A stretch of 64,000 nt of DNA from Nonomuraea candida (lineage in GTDB: Bacteria; Actinomycetota; Actinomycetes; Streptosporangiales; Streptosporangiaceae), in contig NZ_JOAG01000006.1 in the NCBI RefSeq assembly GCF_000725485.1, forward strand, positions 62,001-126,000, given 5' to 3'. Every line of letters starts with the position of its first letter. Position 1 is the first letter of the stretch. This document shows, piece by piece, positions 41,371-49,845 of this stretch. A program made the position numbers and the translations under genes. Below the pieces are notes generated by a model. It did not search any database. It was given only the letters and a program-made list of their open reading frames with translations, and was not told where the DNA came from.

Positions 41371-42279
41371 ATGACTGGGAACGCACTGGAGCTGCGGGCC
41401 GTGACCAAGCAGTACGGCCCGGTCACCGCGCTCGCCGGGGTCGATCTGACCGTCGGCGAGGGTGAGACGGTGGCGCTGCTCGGCCCGAACGGGGCCGGCA
41501 AGAGCACGTTGTTGTCCATCGCGCTGGGCCTGCGCGCCCCCGGCTCCGGCACGGCCACGGTGCTCGGCCGCCGGCCGGTCGAGGCGCTGCGGGCGGGCGG
41601 GGTCGGCGTGCTGCTGCAGGAGTCCGGGCTGCTGGAGGACGTGCGGGTGGCGGAGCTGGTGACGGCGGTCGCCGGGATGTACCCGAAGCCGCTCGCGCCG
41701 GAGCGGGCGATGCGGGCGGCGGGCGTCGAGGACCTCGCCGGGCAGCGCGTCGGGCGGCTGTCGGGCGGGCAGCGGCAGCGGGTCAGGTTCGCGCTGTGCG
41801 TGGTGGGCGATCCCGGCCTGCTGATCCTGGACGAGCCGACCGTCGGGCTGGACGTGGCGGGCCGCCGCGCCCTGTGGCAGGAGGTGCGCGACAGGACCGC
41901 GCGCGGCCGTACCGCCGTCTTCGCCACCCACTACCTCACCGAGGCCGACGACTACGCCGACCGGATCGTGCTGCTGGCCGGGGGCGAGGTCGTCGCGGAC
42001 GGCCCGGTGTCCACCGTCAAGGCGCTGGTCGGCGGCAGGGAGGTGCGCTGCAGGCTGTACGGCGGGGACCTGGCCGACCTGGAGATCCTGCCGGGGGTGC
42101 TGCAGGTGGACGTCGAGGGCGGCGGCCCGGGGGGCGCCTCGGTGGCGCTGCGCACCAACGACTCCGACGCGACGCTGCGCGGCCTGTTCGCCATGTACGA
42201 CGACGTCAGGGACGTGCGCGTGGACACCACGGACCTGGAGAACGCCTTCATGACCCTGACGGGAGGGCGCGGCCGATGA
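41371..42279 (+). CDS. ABC transporter ATP-binding protein (drug/lipid exporter type)
   Basis: A 302-residue ATPase with Walker A GPNGAGKS (38-45), signature LSGGQRQRV (130-138), Walker B LILDEP (151-156) and the H-loop THYLTEAD. The C-terminal 80 residues after the ATPase core are the extension found in ABC-2 exporters of the antibiotic-resistance type. It energises the adjacent ABC-2 permease. The stop overlaps the permease start (ATGA, 42276-42279), and the operon continues into a histidine kinase and response regulator. Confidence 0.9.
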   Translation: MTGNALELRAVTKQYGPVTALAGVDLTVGEGETVALLGPNGAGKSTLLSIALGLRAPGSGTATVLGRRPVEALRAGGVGVLLQESGLLEDVRVAELVTAVAGMYPKPLAPERAMRAAGVEDLAGQRVGRLSGGQRQRVRFALCVVGDPGLLILDEPTVGLDVAGRRALWQEVRDRTARGRTAVFATHYLTEADDYADRIVLLAGGEVVADGPVSTVKALVGGREVRCRLYGGDLADLEILPGVLQVDVEGGGPGGASVALRTNDSDATLRGLFAMYDDVRDVRVDTTDLENAFMTLTGGRGR

Positions 42280-43001
42280 GATCGTACCTGCGGCTGGAGA
42301 TCGTGCGCGGGCTCCGCAACCCGGCGGGGCTGGTCCTGCTGGTCCTCTTCCCGCTGGGGCTCTACCTGCTGGGGACGGAGGTGCTCGACGTCGTGCCGCC
42401 GGGCCTCGCGGACGGCTTCGCCGCCCGGACCATGGTGTCGATGGCCACGTACGGCGCGCTGGGAGGGGCGCTGTTCATCGTCGGGGGCGCCATCGCGCTG
42501 GAGCGCGGCAAGGGCTGGCCGGCGCAGCTCGCGGTGACGCCGCTGCCCGCGCACGGCTACGTGACGGCCAAGCTGGTGGCGGGGGCGATCTGGGTGCTGC
42601 CGGGCATCCTCGTCGTGCTCGCCGCCGGGGCGCTGGTGTCCGGGGTCCGCCTGCCGCCCGCCACCTGGCCGCTGCTGGTGGCGCTGATCTGGGTGGGGGT
42701 GCTGCCGTTCGCGGCGCTCGGCATCGCCATCGGGTACGCGCTGCGGGGCCAGGCCGCGAACCTGGCCATGATGACCGTGTATTTCGGGCTGTCGGTGCTG
42801 GGCGGGCTCTGGCTGCCGGTGGAGGCCATGCCGGCGGGGATGCGCGCGGTCGCCGAGTACAGCCCGGCCTACCTGGCGGGGTCGCCGGCGTGGCGGGCGC
42901 TGGACGGCGTGCCGCCGACGGCCGCCTCGATCGCGGCGCTGGCGGGCTGGACGCTGCTCTTCGCGGCGCTGGCCCTGTGGCGTTACCGTCGGGCACTGTG
43001 A
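42276..43001 (+). CDS. ABC-2 type permease
   Basis: A 241-residue membrane protein with six hydrophobic segments, the ABC-2 motif region ERGKGWPAQLAVTPLP after the second helix and the conserved SVLGGLWLPVEAMP near the fifth. It forms the membrane channel for the preceding ATPase. Substrate is unknown; kinase-linked systems of this layout often export membrane-active compounds. Its TGA overlaps the GTG of the histidine kinase (GTGA, 42998-43001). Confidence 0.9.
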   Translation: MRSYLRLEIVRGLRNPAGLVLLVLFPLGLYLLGTEVLDVVPPGLADGFAARTMVSMATYGALGGALFIVGGAIALERGKGWPAQLAVTPLPAHGYVTAKLVAGAIWVLPGILVVLAAGALVSGVRLPPATWPLLVALIWVGVLPFAALGIAIGYALRGQAANLAMMTVYFGLSVLGGLWLPVEAMPAGMRAVAEYSPAYLAGSPAWRALDGVPPTAASIAALAGWTLLFAALALWRYRRAL

Positions 43002-44356
43002 CGGGTGCTGTGACAGGTGCTGTGACGCGTCCCGGGACGGGTGCTGTGACGGGTGCCGGGACGGGCATGGCGCCGGGGCGGGGCTTCGACGTGCTCAAGG
43101 GCCGGTCGGCGGCACGGGCGGGGGCGTGCGTGTGGCTGCTGCTGGTCGCCTGGCCGTCCTGGGAGTTCCTGGCCGGGCGTCCCGGGCCGGCCCCGGTGGT
43201 GGTGGCGCTGGGGCTGGTGGCGGTGTTCGCGGCCTGCTGGCTGATGATCATGTGGCGGATGCTCGGCGGGCACTCCCTCAGGACCCGGCCGTGGGCGCTG
43301 GCGGGGCTGGCGGCGGCGGGGCTGGCGCTGCTGCCGGTGTTCGGGGCGCCGTGGGCGTACACGTCGTTCGTGTTCGCGGTCAGCGCGTGCGGCGCGACGC
43401 TGGGCACCGGCGGGTTCGCGGTGGCGACGGTGGTGATCGCGGCCGTGGAGGTGGCGGCCCTGCTGGCCGCCGGCGTGCCGCTCGCACGGGTCTGGTGGGT
43501 GCCGCTCGCGATCGCGGTCCAGGCCGGGGCCGTGTTCGCGCTGAAGAACATGGGCCTGCTCATCGCGCGGCTGAACGCGGCGCGGGCCGAGGTGGCCGCG
43601 CTGGCGGTGGAGAACGAGCGGCTGCGCTTCGCCAGGGACCTGCACGACACGCTCGGCCACACGCTGACCTCGATCACGATCAGGAGCCAGCTCGCCGCCC
43701 GGCTGGCCGCCGCCGATCCGGTACGGGCGGCCGGGGAGATGAGCGAGGTGGAGCGGGCCGCGCGGCGGGCCCTGGACGAGGTGCGGCACGCGATCGCGGG
43801 CTACCGGGCGCCGTCGTTGTCGGAGGAGCTGGAGACCGCGACCCGCAACCTGGGGGTGGCCGGGATCGAGGTGGTGGTCTCCCCCGCCGACGGGCCCATC
43901 CCGGCCGCCGCCGAGACCCGGCTCGCCTGGGCCGTGCGCGAGGCCGCCACGAACGTCCTGCGCCACAGCCGCGCCCGGCGCTGCTGGATCGACCTGCGGG
44001 TGGACGGGACGTCCGCCGCCCTGGAGGTCCGCGACGACGGCCGCCCGCCCCGCGCCGCCCGGGCTCCCGGCGACGCCCCCCTCGCGGGCACGGCCCGGCC
44101 CCCTGGTGGCGTCGTGCCTGACGCCCCCGACGCGGGGCCGGGCGGGCGGCCGGGCGATGGGCCGGCGGGTAGCGGACCGGCGGGTAGCGGGCTGGCGGGT
44201 AGCGGGCTGGCGGGTAGCGGGCTGGCGGGGCTGGCCGAGCGGGTCGCCGCCGCCGGCGGGCGGCTGCAGGCCGGCACGCTGCCCGGCGGCGGTTACCGGC
44301 TGCGCGTGCGGGTCCCGCTGGGGGACGCGGACCGGGCCCCGGGGGAGGGCGGGTGA
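42998..44356 (+). CDS. Sensor histidine kinase (HisKA_3, NarL/DesK type)
   Basis: A 452-residue kinase. Residues 1-25 are a VTGA repeat from a 12-bp minisatellite; then 4-5 membrane helices (45-185), the H-box FARDLHDTLGHT with His216, the N-box REAATNVLRHS, and the ATPase end. A GSGLA repeat (about 390-411), encoded by a 15-bp array, is inserted just before the G2 box GLAERVAAAGG, i.e. within the ATP-lid region. It should sense a membrane or extracellular signal and phosphorylate the next gene's product. Fully overlapped with both neighbours (GTGA). Confidence 0.88.
   Translation: MTGAVTGAVTRPGTGAVTGAGTGMAPGRGFDVLKGRSAARAGACVWLLLVAWPSWEFLAGRPGPAPVVVALGLVAVFAACWLMIMWRMLGGHSLRTRPWALAGLAAAGLALLPVFGAPWAYTSFVFAVSACGATLGTGGFAVATVVIAAVEVAALLAAGVPLARVWWVPLAIAVQAGAVFALKNMGLLIARLNAARAEVAALAVENERLRFARDLHDTLGHTLTSITIRSQLAARLAAADPVRAAGEMSEVERAARRALDEVRHAIAGYRAPSLSEELETATRNLGVAGIEVVVSPADGPIPAAAETRLAWAVREAATNVLRHSRARRCWIDLRVDGTSAALEVRDDGRPPRAARAPGDAPLAGTARPPGGVVPDAPDAGPGGRPGDGPAGSGPAGSGLAGSGLAGSGLAGLAERVAAAGGRLQAGTLPGGGYRLRVRVPLGDADRAPGEGG
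44163..44230. repeat. 15-bp minisatellite inside the kinase ATP lid
   Basis: Four to five units of GCGGGTAGCGGGCTG encode the GSGLA repeat. Copy number can change without breaking the frame. Confidence 0.9.
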
Positions 44357-44946
44357 TCCGGGTGCTGATCGCCGACGACCAGGACCTCGTCAGGGGCGGC
44401 CTGGCGGCGCTGCTCGGCCTGGAGGACGACATCGAGGTCGTGGCCGAGGTGGGCAGGGGCGACGAGGTGCCGGCCGCGACGCGGGAGCACGACCCGGACG
44501 TGATCCTCCTCGACATCGAGATGCCCGGCCTGTCCGGCCTGGAGGTGGCCGAGCGGCTGCGCGACCGCCGGGTGATCATCGTGACCACGTTCGGCAGGCC
44601 CGGCTACCTCAGCAGGGCGCTGGAGGCGGGCGTGGCCGGCTACGTGGTCAAGGACGCCCCCGCCGCCGAGCTGGCCGCCGCCGTGCGCCGGGTGATGGCC
44701 GGCGAGCGGGTCATCGATCCCAAGCTGGCCGTGACCGCGCTGACCACCGGCCCCAGCCCGCTCACCCAGCGGGAGGCCGAGGTGCTGCGGGCGGCGCGGG
44801 GCGAGCCGACGGTGGCCGCCATCGCCGGGCGGCTGTTCCTGACCGAGGGGACGGTGCGCAACTACCTGTCCTCGGCGATCGGCAAGACGGGCGCCCGCAA
44901 CCGGGCCGAGGCCGTACGGGTGGCGGAGGCCCGCGGCTGGTTGTGA
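44353..44946 (+). CDS. LuxR/NarL-type response regulator
   Basis: A 197-residue regulator. The receiver has the acidic pair DD at 8-9, phospho-acceptor Asp54 in LLDIEMPG, Thr in VTTFGR and Lys in YVVKDA; the LuxR helix-turn-helix is PLTQREAEVLRAARGEPTVA with recognition helix LTEGTVRNYLSSAIGK. It is similar to DesR-like regulators and probably controls the ABC exporter upstream in the same operon, perhaps at the palindrome at 41297. GTG 44353 overlaps the kinase stop. Confidence 0.92.
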   Translation: MIRVLIADDQDLVRGGLAALLGLEDDIEVVAEVGRGDEVPAATREHDPDVILLDIEMPGLSGLEVAERLRDRRVIIVTTFGRPGYLSRALEAGVAGYVVKDAPAAELAAAVRRVMAGERVIDPKLAVTALTTGPSPLTQREAEVLRAARGEPTVAAIAGRLFLTEGTVRNYLSSAIGKTGARNRAEAVRVAEARGWL

Positions 44947-45031
44947 AACCCCGTAACCTGCGACGATCGTGGTTATGCCGGCGTTATGCCGGACCCGCCA
45001 CACTGGCGGGCATTGAACAGCTTTTGGGGGC

Positions 45032-45691
45032 GTGGTGCGTGTTCTGATCGCCGAGGACGAGCGGATGCTCGCCGACTCGATCGCCGAGGGGCTGCGCGGG
45101 GAGGCGCTGGCCGTGGACGTCGCCTACGACGGGGACGCGGCGCTCGAACGGCTCGGTGTGCACGACTACGACGTGCTGATCCTCGACCGGGACCTGCCGG
45201 GGACGCACGGCGACGAGGTGTGCAGGTCGGTGGCCGAGGAGGGCGGGCTGGTCCGGGTGCTCATGCTGACCGCCGCCTCCGACGTGCGGGCGCGGGTGGC
45301 GGGGCTGTCGCTGGGGGCCGACGACTATCTGCCCAAGCCGTTCGCGTTCGAGGAGCTGCTGGCGCGCGTGCACGCGCTCGGGCGGCGGGCGCGCAAGGCG
45401 GACCCGCCGATGCTGGAGCGGGCGGGGGTGCGGCTGGACTGGGCGCACCGGCAAGTGTTCCGCGACGGGCGGTACGTGCCGCTGGCCCGCAAGGAGTTCG
45501 GCGTGCTGGCCGAGCTGCTGCGCGCCCGGGGGGCCGTGGTGTCGGCCGAGACGCTGCTGGAGAAGGTGTGGGACGAGCACATCGACCCGTTCACCAACAC
45601 GGTGCGCACGACGATGATGAAGCTGCGCAAGAAGCTGGGCGAGCCGCAGGTCATCGAGACCGTCCCCGGATCGGGGTACCGCATCCCATGA
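45032..45691 (+). CDS. OmpR/PhoB-type response regulator
   Basis: A 219-residue regulator with receiver Asp52 (LILDRDLPG), Thr in LMLTAAS, Lys in DDYLPKPF and a C-terminal winged helix ending in VIETVPGSGYRIP. It is paired with the kinase downstream by an ATGA overlap (45688-45691). The GTG at 45032 follows TTTTGGGGG; a hairpin (CCCGCC-ACACT-GGCGGG, near 44993-45009) lies upstream and may terminate the previous operon. Target genes are not evident. Confidence 0.92.
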   Translation: MVRVLIAEDERMLADSIAEGLRGEALAVDVAYDGDAALERLGVHDYDVLILDRDLPGTHGDEVCRSVAEEGGLVRVLMLTAASDVRARVAGLSLGADDYLPKPFAFEELLARVHALGRRARKADPPMLERAGVRLDWAHRQVFRDGRYVPLARKEFGVLAELLRARGAVVSAETLLEKVWDEHIDPFTNTVRTTMMKLRKKLGEPQVIETVPGSGYRIP

Positions 45692-46860
45692 CCGTGCGCA
45701 TGCGTGCCGCCCTGGCCTGCGCCGGGGCGTTCCTCGTGGTGGGCGCCCTGGTGCTCACCGCGCTCCACTTCGTGGTGCGGCAGAGTCTCGAATACCGCAA
45801 CGGCCTGCTCACGCCGGCGCACATCGAGGTGAACGTCCCCGCCCAGTACGGCCCCGGCTGGTACGACCGCTACACCCAGCCCTACGAGGTCGCCAGGAAG
45901 CGGGCCGACCAGGTCCGCGCCGTCTACCAGCGCGACACCCTGGCCGGCCTGCGCCTCTACGGCGGCCTGGCGGTGCTGGCCGGGGCCGGCCTGGCCTTCG
46001 CGATCGGCTGGCGGGCCGGCGGGTGGGTGCTGCGCCCGCTGCGCTCGGTCAACGACACGGCCAGGCGCGTGCTGCTGAGCAACGACCTGACCGGCCGGAT
46101 CGGCTACGACGGCCCGCGCGACGAGGTCAGGGAGCTGGCCGACACCTTCGACACCATGCACACCCGGCTGGCGCGCTCGTTCGACGGCCAGCGCAGGTTC
46201 GTCGCCAACGCCTCCCACGAGCTGCGCACCCCGCTGACGATCAACCGGACGCTGGTGGACGTGGCGGTGCGGCGGCCCGACGCGACCGAGGACGTCAAGC
46301 GGCTCGGCGAGTCGCTGCTGCTGGTCAACACCCGGCACGAGCGGCTCATCGACGGCCTGCTGGCGCTGGCGGAGGGCGAGCAGACGGTGCTGGACCGGCG
46401 GCCGTTCGACCTGACGGACGTGGCCGAGCACGTGCTCGACCAGGCGGCGGCCGAGGCGGCGGAGCGGGAGGTCACCATGCACCGGCTGCTCGACCCGGCC
46501 CCGACGGCGGGCGAGGCGGTGCTGGTGGAGCGGCTGGTGCAGAACCTGGTGGAGAACGCCGTCCGGCACAACCAGCCCGGGGGCGAGGTGTGGGTGACGA
46601 CGCGGCAGCGGGCCGACCGGGTGGAGCTGGTCGTGGCCAACACGGGGCTGCCGGTGCCGCCGTACGAGATCGAGACGATCTTCGAGCCGTTCCGGCGGCT
46701 GCACGGCGACCGGCTGCGCTCGGACCGGGGCAGCGGGCTCGGCCTGTCGATCGTCCGGGTGATCGCCGAGGCGCACGGCGGCACGATCAGCGCCAGGCCG
46801 CGAGAGGAGGGCGGCCTGACCATCACGGTCGAGCTGCCCGCCGAGTCTCCGTCCGCCTGA
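45688..46860 (+). CDS. Sensor histidine kinase (HisKA, EnvZ/PhoR type)
   Basis: A 390-residue kinase with two membrane helices (about 8-30 and 88-118) around a short extracellular sensor of about 55 residues (including AQYGPGWYDRYTQPYEV), a HAMP domain, the H-box ANASHELRTPL (His177), N-box QNLVENAVRH, G1/F region and G2 box DRGSGLGLSIV. All catalytic elements are present. It works with the OmpR-type regulator upstream. The stimulus is unknown. Confidence 0.92.
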   Translation: MTVRMRAALACAGAFLVVGALVLTALHFVVRQSLEYRNGLLTPAHIEVNVPAQYGPGWYDRYTQPYEVARKRADQVRAVYQRDTLAGLRLYGGLAVLAGAGLAFAIGWRAGGWVLRPLRSVNDTARRVLLSNDLTGRIGYDGPRDEVRELADTFDTMHTRLARSFDGQRRFVANASHELRTPLTINRTLVDVAVRRPDATEDVKRLGESLLLVNTRHERLIDGLLALAEGEQTVLDRRPFDLTDVAEHVLDQAAAEAAEREVTMHRLLDPAPTAGEAVLVERLVQNLVENAVRHNQPGGEVWVTTRQRADRVELVVANTGLPVPPYEIETIFEPFRRLHGDRLRSDRGSGLGLSIVRVIAEAHGGTISARPREEGGLTITVELPAESPSA

Positions 46861-46917
46861 CGCCGGCGGGCCCGCGACCGGACGTCCCCGGCGGCGATGT
46901 CGAGCTGCTCGCCGGTG

Positions 46918-49749
46918 TCAGGCGCCGGGTGGCAGGGTGCTCTGCTGGATCTCCCACAGGGCCGTCTCCGGGATGCCGGCCTTGACGAGCTGCTCCCACG
47001 TCGCCACGCGATCGGCCGGGTCGGCGAGCATGGCCCGCAGCAGCGGCCGCAGCGCGGCCCGGTCGGCCCCCTCCTCGCGCCACATCGCGCCCAGCGCCCG
47101 GTGCATGGCCGGCGACCTGACGGAGACCGTGCGCAGCAGCTCCTCCAGGATGTCCGCCCGGTCCCGGAACGACAGCGCGCGCCCCTCCCCCAGCGCCAGC
47201 AGCAGCAGGTCGAGCAGCCTGCGGTGGCGGGGCGCGTGCCCGGTGGCGACCGCGACCACGACGTCGCCCATCCCGGTGGGCTCGGTGCCGCCGCCGAGCA
47301 CCACGTCCTCCTCGCCGTCGGTGAGCACGCGGTGCGCGGACAGGGCGGTGACCAGCCCGGTCCAGCCCTCCGGGCCGAGCTGCCCCTTCCACAGGTGGGT
47401 GAGCGCCGACCAGCGCTCCATGCGGTCGGGCCCGGGCAGGATCGACGAGAGCGGGACGGGCCCGTCGGCGGCGGCCACGATGAGCAGGGTGAGGTTGGCC
47501 GAGTAGGCGGCCAGGCGGCGGGTCATGGTGTGCCGTACGGGCCGGAAGCCGGTGAAGTGGCGGCGCGTGCGCTCGTGCAGGGAGCGGCGCAGCAGCCCGG
47601 CCAGCAGGTCCGCGCAGCGGGCCCGCACCGCCTGGGGCACCTCCTCCAGCAGCTCCAGCAGGAACCCGACGGTCGGGCCGCGCTCGGCCAGGCAGGAGTG
47701 GGAGGTGACCGCGTACAGCAGGTCGTCGTCCACGGCCTGCACCAGGGCGAGCGGCTCGTCGCCCGCCAGGCGGCAGCGCCGGTCGAGGTCGCGCAGCGCG
47801 TAGAGGGTCAGCCAGGCGACCAGGAACTCGCCGAACGTGGAGTGCAGGAACGCGTGGCCCTTCCTGCGCACGAAGAAGAAGCGCTCGGTGGCCCGGCGCG
47901 CCCAGTCGACGCGCTCCTCCTCCTCGTCGGGCTCGTCCTCGCCGCCGTGGCGCAGCGCGGGCAGGTCGCGGTCGAGCTGCTCGTCGGTGATGACCTGGCT
48001 GCCCCTGGCCAGCATGGACAGCGCGACCGTGCCGAGCAGGACGAGCTCCTGGTCGATGGCCACCCTGCGGGCGCCGCCGGTCTCGCGTTCGGTGTAGTCG
48101 CGCAGCAGCACCTCGTACAGGCGGGCCCTGCGCAGCGGGCCGTGGTCGCGCTGCAGCGCGTTGCCGCCGGCGTCGTAGAGCGCGAGCAGCAGCAGGAGCA
48201 GCGGCTGCCTGGCCATCTCGCCGTGCGCGAGCGCCGACTCGGCGGGCAGCGGCGTGAGGTCGCGGCGGGCCAGCAGGGCGCGGTTGGCCTGGTCCCAGAT
48301 GTCGAGCCACTGGCGCACCTGGTCGTCGTCGAACGGCTGGAGCTGCAGCGCCAGCAGCCCGTCGGGGAAGCGCACCCGGTCGGCGACCACCGTGCGGCTG
48401 GTCACGATCACCGCGACGGGCCGTCCGAGCGCGGCCTCCCTGGCCTGGAACTCGCGGACCCGTTCCAGGTAGTCGTAGCGGCTGAGCGCGCCGCGTACCA
48501 GCTCGTCGAAGCCGTCCAGCAGGATCACCGGCATCGCGCCGTCCCCCGCCGCCACCAGGTCGGCGTAGGGCAGCTCCTCCCCCAGCACCTCGGCCACGGC
48601 CTGCTCGATCTGCTCGGTGACGCCGGCGCGGGCGCGCACGCCGCGCAGCTCCACCCTGATCGGCAGGAACTCCGAGCGGGCCAGCCGGGCCGCCAGCACC
48701 TCCAGCAGCTTGGTCTTGCCCGAGCCGGGCTCGCCCAGCACGAGCAGGGGCGCCTGGGTGGCGCGCAGCGAGGTGAGGTGCCCGGCGAGGAACGCCTCGG
48801 CGTCGGGCAGCAGCCGCTGGTCGTCCCACCACTCGCGGGTGGCGGGCGCGGACTCGCGGGTCAGCTCGGCCACCCGGCAGCGCGGGCTCAGGTAGCCCTC
48901 GCCGAGCAGCGGCAGCGAGACGTCCTCCGGCAGCTTGCCGGCCACCAGGAGCGGCTGGTCGAGGGCGTTGGCGGCCATCCTGACCCGATGGATCACGGGG
49001 CGGTCGCCGACGCGGGGCGGGGCCAGCTCGGCCAGCAACCACGCCACCCGCGACAGGGCGGTGGCGGGCGGCGGCCGCTCGGTGACCAGGCTGCGCACGC
49101 CGAACTCGTGGCTGTCGAGCGCCAGCGAGCGATAGTCCTCGTCGTAGATGCGCAGCGCGTGCGCGGTGGGCCCCTCGGCCAGCAGGCGGGGCAGCAGGAG
49201 CTGGTCCTCCACGGCCAGCTCGTCCCAGACGGCCAGGCCGCCGACGTAGCCGGCCATCGCCTCCGACATGCGTAAGTAGGCACGTTCCACGGCGTTGCGG
49301 GTCTCGGCGTACGGCACGTGCGGCTCGGGCGTGGGCAGCCGCTCCAGCAGCAGGCCGGCCACCAGCCTGGCGTACCGCTCGGCCGTCGGCACCCCGTGGG
49401 AGATGCGGTCGCCGTGGTCGAGCCGGTCGAGCGTGAACGGCAGCTTCGCCTCGCCGAGCGCCTCGAAGTAGGCCGACACGACGACGGCGGCGTGCGCGGC
49501 CGCCAGCCGCTGGGTGCGGGTGAAGCGGTCCACGCCGCTCTTCAGCTCGGGCATGCGTCGGGCGACGTCCTCGCCATAGGCGACGATCCCGTCACGCAGG
49601 TCGCGCAGGTTGGTGGTGAGCCGGGCGCCGCCGGCCAGCGTCCAGCCCGTACGCGCGGCGGCCGAGGCGAGCCCGATCACCTTGGCGAGCCTGCTGTCCT
49701 TGCATCCGAGAATCCTCAGGGCGTCGGCGTAGCTCGGGGTGTCGATCAT
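46918..49749 (-). CDS. NACHT-domain STAND NTPase, probable anti-phage defence protein
   Basis: A 943-residue protein. An N-terminal helical domain (1-130, starting YADALRILGCKDSRLAKVIG) of the kind found in bacterial NACHT proteins is followed by a linker, the NACHT ATPase with Walker A GEPGSGKT (339-346) and Walker B ILLDGFDEL (410-417), a winged helix with HSTFGEFLVAW, and a helical C-terminal sensor region (600-943). Bacterial NACHT proteins are known immune effectors related to eukaryotic NLRs; the helical N-terminus has no enzymatic effector. It has no obvious partner gene. The ATG follows GGGAGAAGG. Confidence 0.85.
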   Translation of the reverse strand: MIDTPSYADALRILGCKDSRLAKVIGLASAAARTGWTLAGGARLTTNLRDLRDGIVAYGEDVARRMPELKSGVDRFTRTQRLAAAHAAVVVSAYFEALGEAKLPFTLDRLDHGDRISHGVPTAERYARLVAGLLLERLPTPEPHVPYAETRNAVERAYLRMSEAMAGYVGGLAVWDELAVEDQLLLPRLLAEGPTAHALRIYDEDYRSLALDSHEFGVRSLVTERPPPATALSRVAWLLAELAPPRVGDRPVIHRVRMAANALDQPLLVAGKLPEDVSLPLLGEGYLSPRCRVAELTRESAPATREWWDDQRLLPDAEAFLAGHLTSLRATQAPLLVLGEPGSGKTKLLEVLAARLARSEFLPIRVELRGVRARAGVTEQIEQAVAEVLGEELPYADLVAAGDGAMPVILLDGFDELVRGALSRYDYLERVREFQAREAALGRPVAVIVTSRTVVADRVRFPDGLLALQLQPFDDDQVRQWLDIWDQANRALLARRDLTPLPAESALAHGEMARQPLLLLLLALYDAGGNALQRDHGPLRRARLYEVLLRDYTERETGGARRVAIDQELVLLGTVALSMLARGSQVITDEQLDRDLPALRHGGEDEPDEEEERVDWARRATERFFFVRRKGHAFLHSTFGEFLVAWLTLYALRDLDRRCRLAGDEPLALVQAVDDDLLYAVTSHSCLAERGPTVGFLLELLEEVPQAVRARCADLLAGLLRRSLHERTRRHFTGFRPVRHTMTRRLAAYSANLTLLIVAAADGPVPLSSILPGPDRMERWSALTHLWKGQLGPEGWTGLVTALSAHRVLTDGEEDVVLGGGTEPTGMGDVVVAVATGHAPRHRRLLDLLLLALGEGRALSFRDRADILEELLRTVSVRSPAMHRALGAMWREEGADRAALRPLLRAMLADPADRVATWEQLVKAGIPETALWEIQQSTLPPGA

Positions 49750-49845
49750 GGCCTTCTCCCGGGGACTGGGATGTCCCATCATGCGCTGTGCGCCCCCATC
49801 CGCGCAGGCGCCTTCGCCAGGACGATCCGATGGTTATCGTGCCCG

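Noticed and set aside
44943..45047. 34-codon frame from the LuxR-type regulator stop into the next regulator gene, as another bridging ORF
   Set aside because: GTGA at a stop is common by chance in GC-rich genes, a hairpin separates the two operons, and the second gene has its own upstream region.
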